Assembly (NCBI GenBank): GCA_022792335.1
Contig: JAAWAV010000034.1
Span: forward strand, 1 to 63,374
Reading direction: 5' to 3'
DNA: 63,374 nucleotides
Source: Lachnospiraceae bacterium
GTDB taxonomy: Bacteria; Bacillota; Clostridia; Lachnospirales; Lachnospiraceae
Shown here: positions 61,524 to 63,374 of the stretch, one piece after another
Position numbering within the stretch: position 1 is the first letter of the stretch
Layout: each line of letters starts with the position of its first letter
Made by a program: the position numbers and the translations under genes
Notes under the pieces: generated by a model
Seen by the model: the letters and a program-made list of their open reading frames with translations, nothing else
The model's database searches: none
What the model was told of the DNA's origin: nothing

Positions 61524-62264
61524 ATGAGCGTTATTTCAATGAAGCAGTTGCTGGAAGCAGGCGTACACTTTGGACATCAGACGAGAAGATGGAACCCCAA
61601 GATGGCTCCCTATATTTATACCGAGAGAAACGGTATTTATATCATTGATCTTCAGAAGTCCGTAGGCATGGTGGACGATGCTTACAAGGCAGTGGCGGAT
61701 ATTGTTGCCGACGGCGGCACCATTCTTTTTGTAGGAACCAAGAAGCAGGCTCAGGATGCCATCCAGACGGAGGCGGAGCGCTGCGGGATGTATTATGTAA
61801 ATCAGAGATGGCTGGGCGGTATGCTGACCAACTTCAAGACCATTCAGAGCAGAGTACAGAGACTTCGCACCATCGAGAAGATGGCGGAGGACGGTACTTT
61901 TGACGTACTTCCCAAGAAGGAAGTTATTGCTCTCAAGAAGGAATGGGAGAAACTGGAGAAGAACCTGGGCGGAATCAAGGATATGAAGAGACTGCCGGAC
62001 GCCATTTTTATCGTAGACCCCAAGAAAGAAAGAATCTGCGTACAGGAAGCCCATGCGCTGGGTATCACCCTGATTGGTATTGCAGACACCAACTGTGATC
62101 CGGAGGAACTGGATTATGTGATTCCCGGAAACGACGATGCGATCCGCGCTGTGAAACTGATTGTATCCAAGATGGCGGATGCTGTCATCGAGGCGAAGCA
62201 GGGTGAAGAAGTGACAGAAGGCGCGGCAGAGAGCGCAGAAGTAGAGGAAGTAGCAGAGGCTTAA
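61524..62264 (+). CDS. rpsB: 30S ribosomal protein S2
   Basis: A 246-residue ribosomal protein. Typical segments are [36 protein letters not shown] and [11 protein letters not shown]. The C-terminal tail is acidic. GGAGGAAA precedes the ATG; earlier in-frame codons at 61383 lie in the leader. It is followed after 100 bases by tsf, the conserved bacterial order. Confidence 0.97.
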   Translation: MSVISMKQLLEAGVHFGHQTRRWNPKMAPYIYTERNGIYIIDLQKSVGMVDDAYKAVADIVADGGTILFVGTKKQAQDAIQTEAERCGMYYVNQRWLGGMLTNFKTIQSRVQRLRTIEKMAEDGTFDVLPKKEVIALKKEWEKLEKNLGGIKDMKRLPDAIFIVDPKKERICVQEAHALGITLIGIADTNCDPEELDYVIPGNDDAIRAVKLIVSKMADAVIEAKQGEEVTEGAAESAEVEEVAEA

Positions 62265-62364
62265 TGCAGAGGGAGTCCTGAAGGTTATATGCGTGTCGGC
62301 CGACGGCGGGGAATATGACAGACAGGAATGGATTCTTTAAAATTGAGAAAGGATTGAATAGATT

Positions 62365-63300
62365 ATGGCAGCGATTACAGCAGCAATGGTAAAAGAGTTG
62401 AGAGAGATGACCGGAGCCGGCATGATGGACTGCAAGAAAGCGCTTGCGGCCAATGACGGCAATATGGACGAGGCTGTAGAGTATCTGAGAAAGAACGGAC
62501 AGGCGAAGGCTGAGAAGAAAGCCAGCAGGATCGCAGCGGAGGGCATCGTCAAGACGGTTATCGAGGGCAGCAAAGCTGCTATCGTAGAGGTTAATTCCGA
62601 GACGGATTTCGTGGCGAAGAACGCAGATTTCCAGGCATATGTGGCGGAGGTTGCGTCTCAGGCGGTTGCATCTGACGCATCTGATGTGGACGCGCTTTTG
62701 GAAGAGACCTGGAAGGCCGATTCTTCTAAAACTGTAAAGGAAGCTCTGGTGGAGAAGGTCGCCGTTATCGGTGAGAACCTGAAGATCAGACGTTTTGAGA
62801 GGATAACGGAAGAGAACGGCTGTATCGTGGATTACATCCACATGGGCGGAAAGATCGGTGTTCTGGTAGATATTGAGAGCGATGTGGTGAACGATGCCGT
62901 GAAGGAGATGGGCAAGAACCTGGCCATGCAGATTGCTGCTCTGAGCCCCAAATATACGGACAGAAGCGAGATCAGCGAGGAGTATATTGCTCATGAGAAA
63001 GAAATTCTCATGGCTCAGATCCAGAACGATCCCAAGGAGTCCCAGAAGCCTGCCAAAGTGATCGAGGGCATGGTGAACGGCCGTATCAACAAAGAGCTTA
63101 AGGAAATCTGCCTGGTAGACCAGGTATACGTAAAGGCTGAGGATGGAAAGCAGACAGTCGGTAAATACGTAGAAGAGGTCGCCAAAGCAAACGGCGCCAA
63201 GATCACGGTCAAAGGCTTCGTCCGCTACGAGACCGGCGAGGGCCTTGAGAAGAAGAGCGAGAACTTCGCCGAGGAAGTGGCGAAGCAGATGGGAATGTAA
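62365..63300 (+). CDS. tsf: Elongation factor Ts
   Basis: A 311-residue nucleotide exchange factor for EF-Tu. The N-terminal UBA-like part has LREMTGAGMMDCKKAL. The core has EVNSETDFVAKN, the signature that contacts EF-Tu, and IRRFERI. GAAAGGA lies before the ATG. A terminator follows at 63326. Confidence 0.97.
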   Translation: MAAITAAMVKELREMTGAGMMDCKKALAANDGNMDEAVEYLRKNGQAKAEKKASRIAAEGIVKTVIEGSKAAIVEVNSETDFVAKNADFQAYVAEVASQAVASDASDVDALLEETWKADSSKTVKEALVEKVAVIGENLKIRRFERITEENGCIVDYIHMGGKIGVLVDIESDVVNDAVKEMGKNLAMQIAALSPKYTDRSEISEEYIAHEKEILMAQIQNDPKESQKPAKVIEGMVNGRINKELKEICLVDQVYVKAEDGKQTVGKYVEEVAKANGAKITVKGFVRYETGEGLEKKSENFAEEVAKQMGM

Positions 63301-63325
63301 CACCAATTTCAGAAAAGTAACAAAG

Positions 63326-63358
63326 ACGCTGGAAACCCGCATGTTTCCAGCGTTTTTT
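63326..63358 (+). terminator. Terminator of rpsB-tsf
   Basis: ACGCTGGAAAC pairs with GTTTCCAGCGT around CCGCAT, followed by six T. It ends the rpsB-tsf transcript within the window. Confidence 0.93.
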
Positions 63359-63374
63359 GCGTTTTGGGCTGTTA

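Overview
The window looks like a chromosome segment of a gut-type Clostridia, most likely a Lachnospiraceae member. The clues are strong GGAGG ribosome sites, moderate GC, tightly packed operons, clostridial signature genes (RicT, RecD2, two [4Fe-4S] aldo/keto reductase-fold proteins, a DUF6106-like membrane protein, bacteriohemerythrin) and the rpsB-tsf pair. I see no insertion sequence, prophage, CRISPR array or toxin-antitoxin locus.

Layout. 1-456: end of a tRNA cluster (Thr partial, Tyr, initiator Met, Phe) with a terminator. 513-4073: a ZIP metal transporter, a ProC-like reductase and a LacI regulator. 4074-10107: a Liv-type ABC importer operon plus a nitroreductase. Its near-consensus promoter carries an operator exactly between -35 and -10. 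10156-17594: an Mrp ATPase and a phosphoesterase, then the conserved Firmicutes cluster decarboxylase - nucleotide kinase - holB - ricT - trmN6 - rsmI. 17617-23681: a HEXXH protein, a DUF1294 protein, an 860-residue fusion flavoprotein/siroheme reductase, an aldo/keto reductase and an orphan lipoprotein. 23877-26914: RecD2 and a TipA-like MerR regulator.

27010-39823 is a carbohydrate locus. One strand encodes an AraC regulator, a cytoplasmic BMP-like protein with a ParB-like N-terminus, and a phosphoesterase. The divergent strand encodes a complete raffinose-type pathway: binding protein, two permeases, GH36 alpha-galactosidase, a small membrane protein, an amylosucrase-family GH13 enzyme and an MsmK-type ATPase. 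In this reading the oligosaccharide is imported, galactose is clipped off, and the sucrose moiety is split. The 480-base divergent control region is full of inverted and direct repeats.

40067-46605: an ornithine-cyclodeaminase-type (LOR/SDH) enzyme, a 253-base nested hairpin element, and an ABC-2 exporter divergent from a NarL-type two-component system. 46619-55501: bacteriohemerythrin, LysR with leuCD, threonine synthase, a membrane-anchored polysaccharide deacetylase and a second aldo/keto reductase-fold protein that lacks the usual catalytic Tyr and Lys. 55589-61359: an OmpR-type two-component system with a double-FtsX ABC transporter. 61360-63358: rpsB and tsf with a structured leader and a terminator.

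Most genes are ordinary housekeeping or nutrient genes. The best candidates for undescribed biology are the AraC/ParB-BMP/phosphoesterase trio, the CoA-disulfide-reductase/rhodanese/siroheme fusion, the large hairpin at 41165-41422, and the operator architecture at 4174-4373 and 30620-30918.
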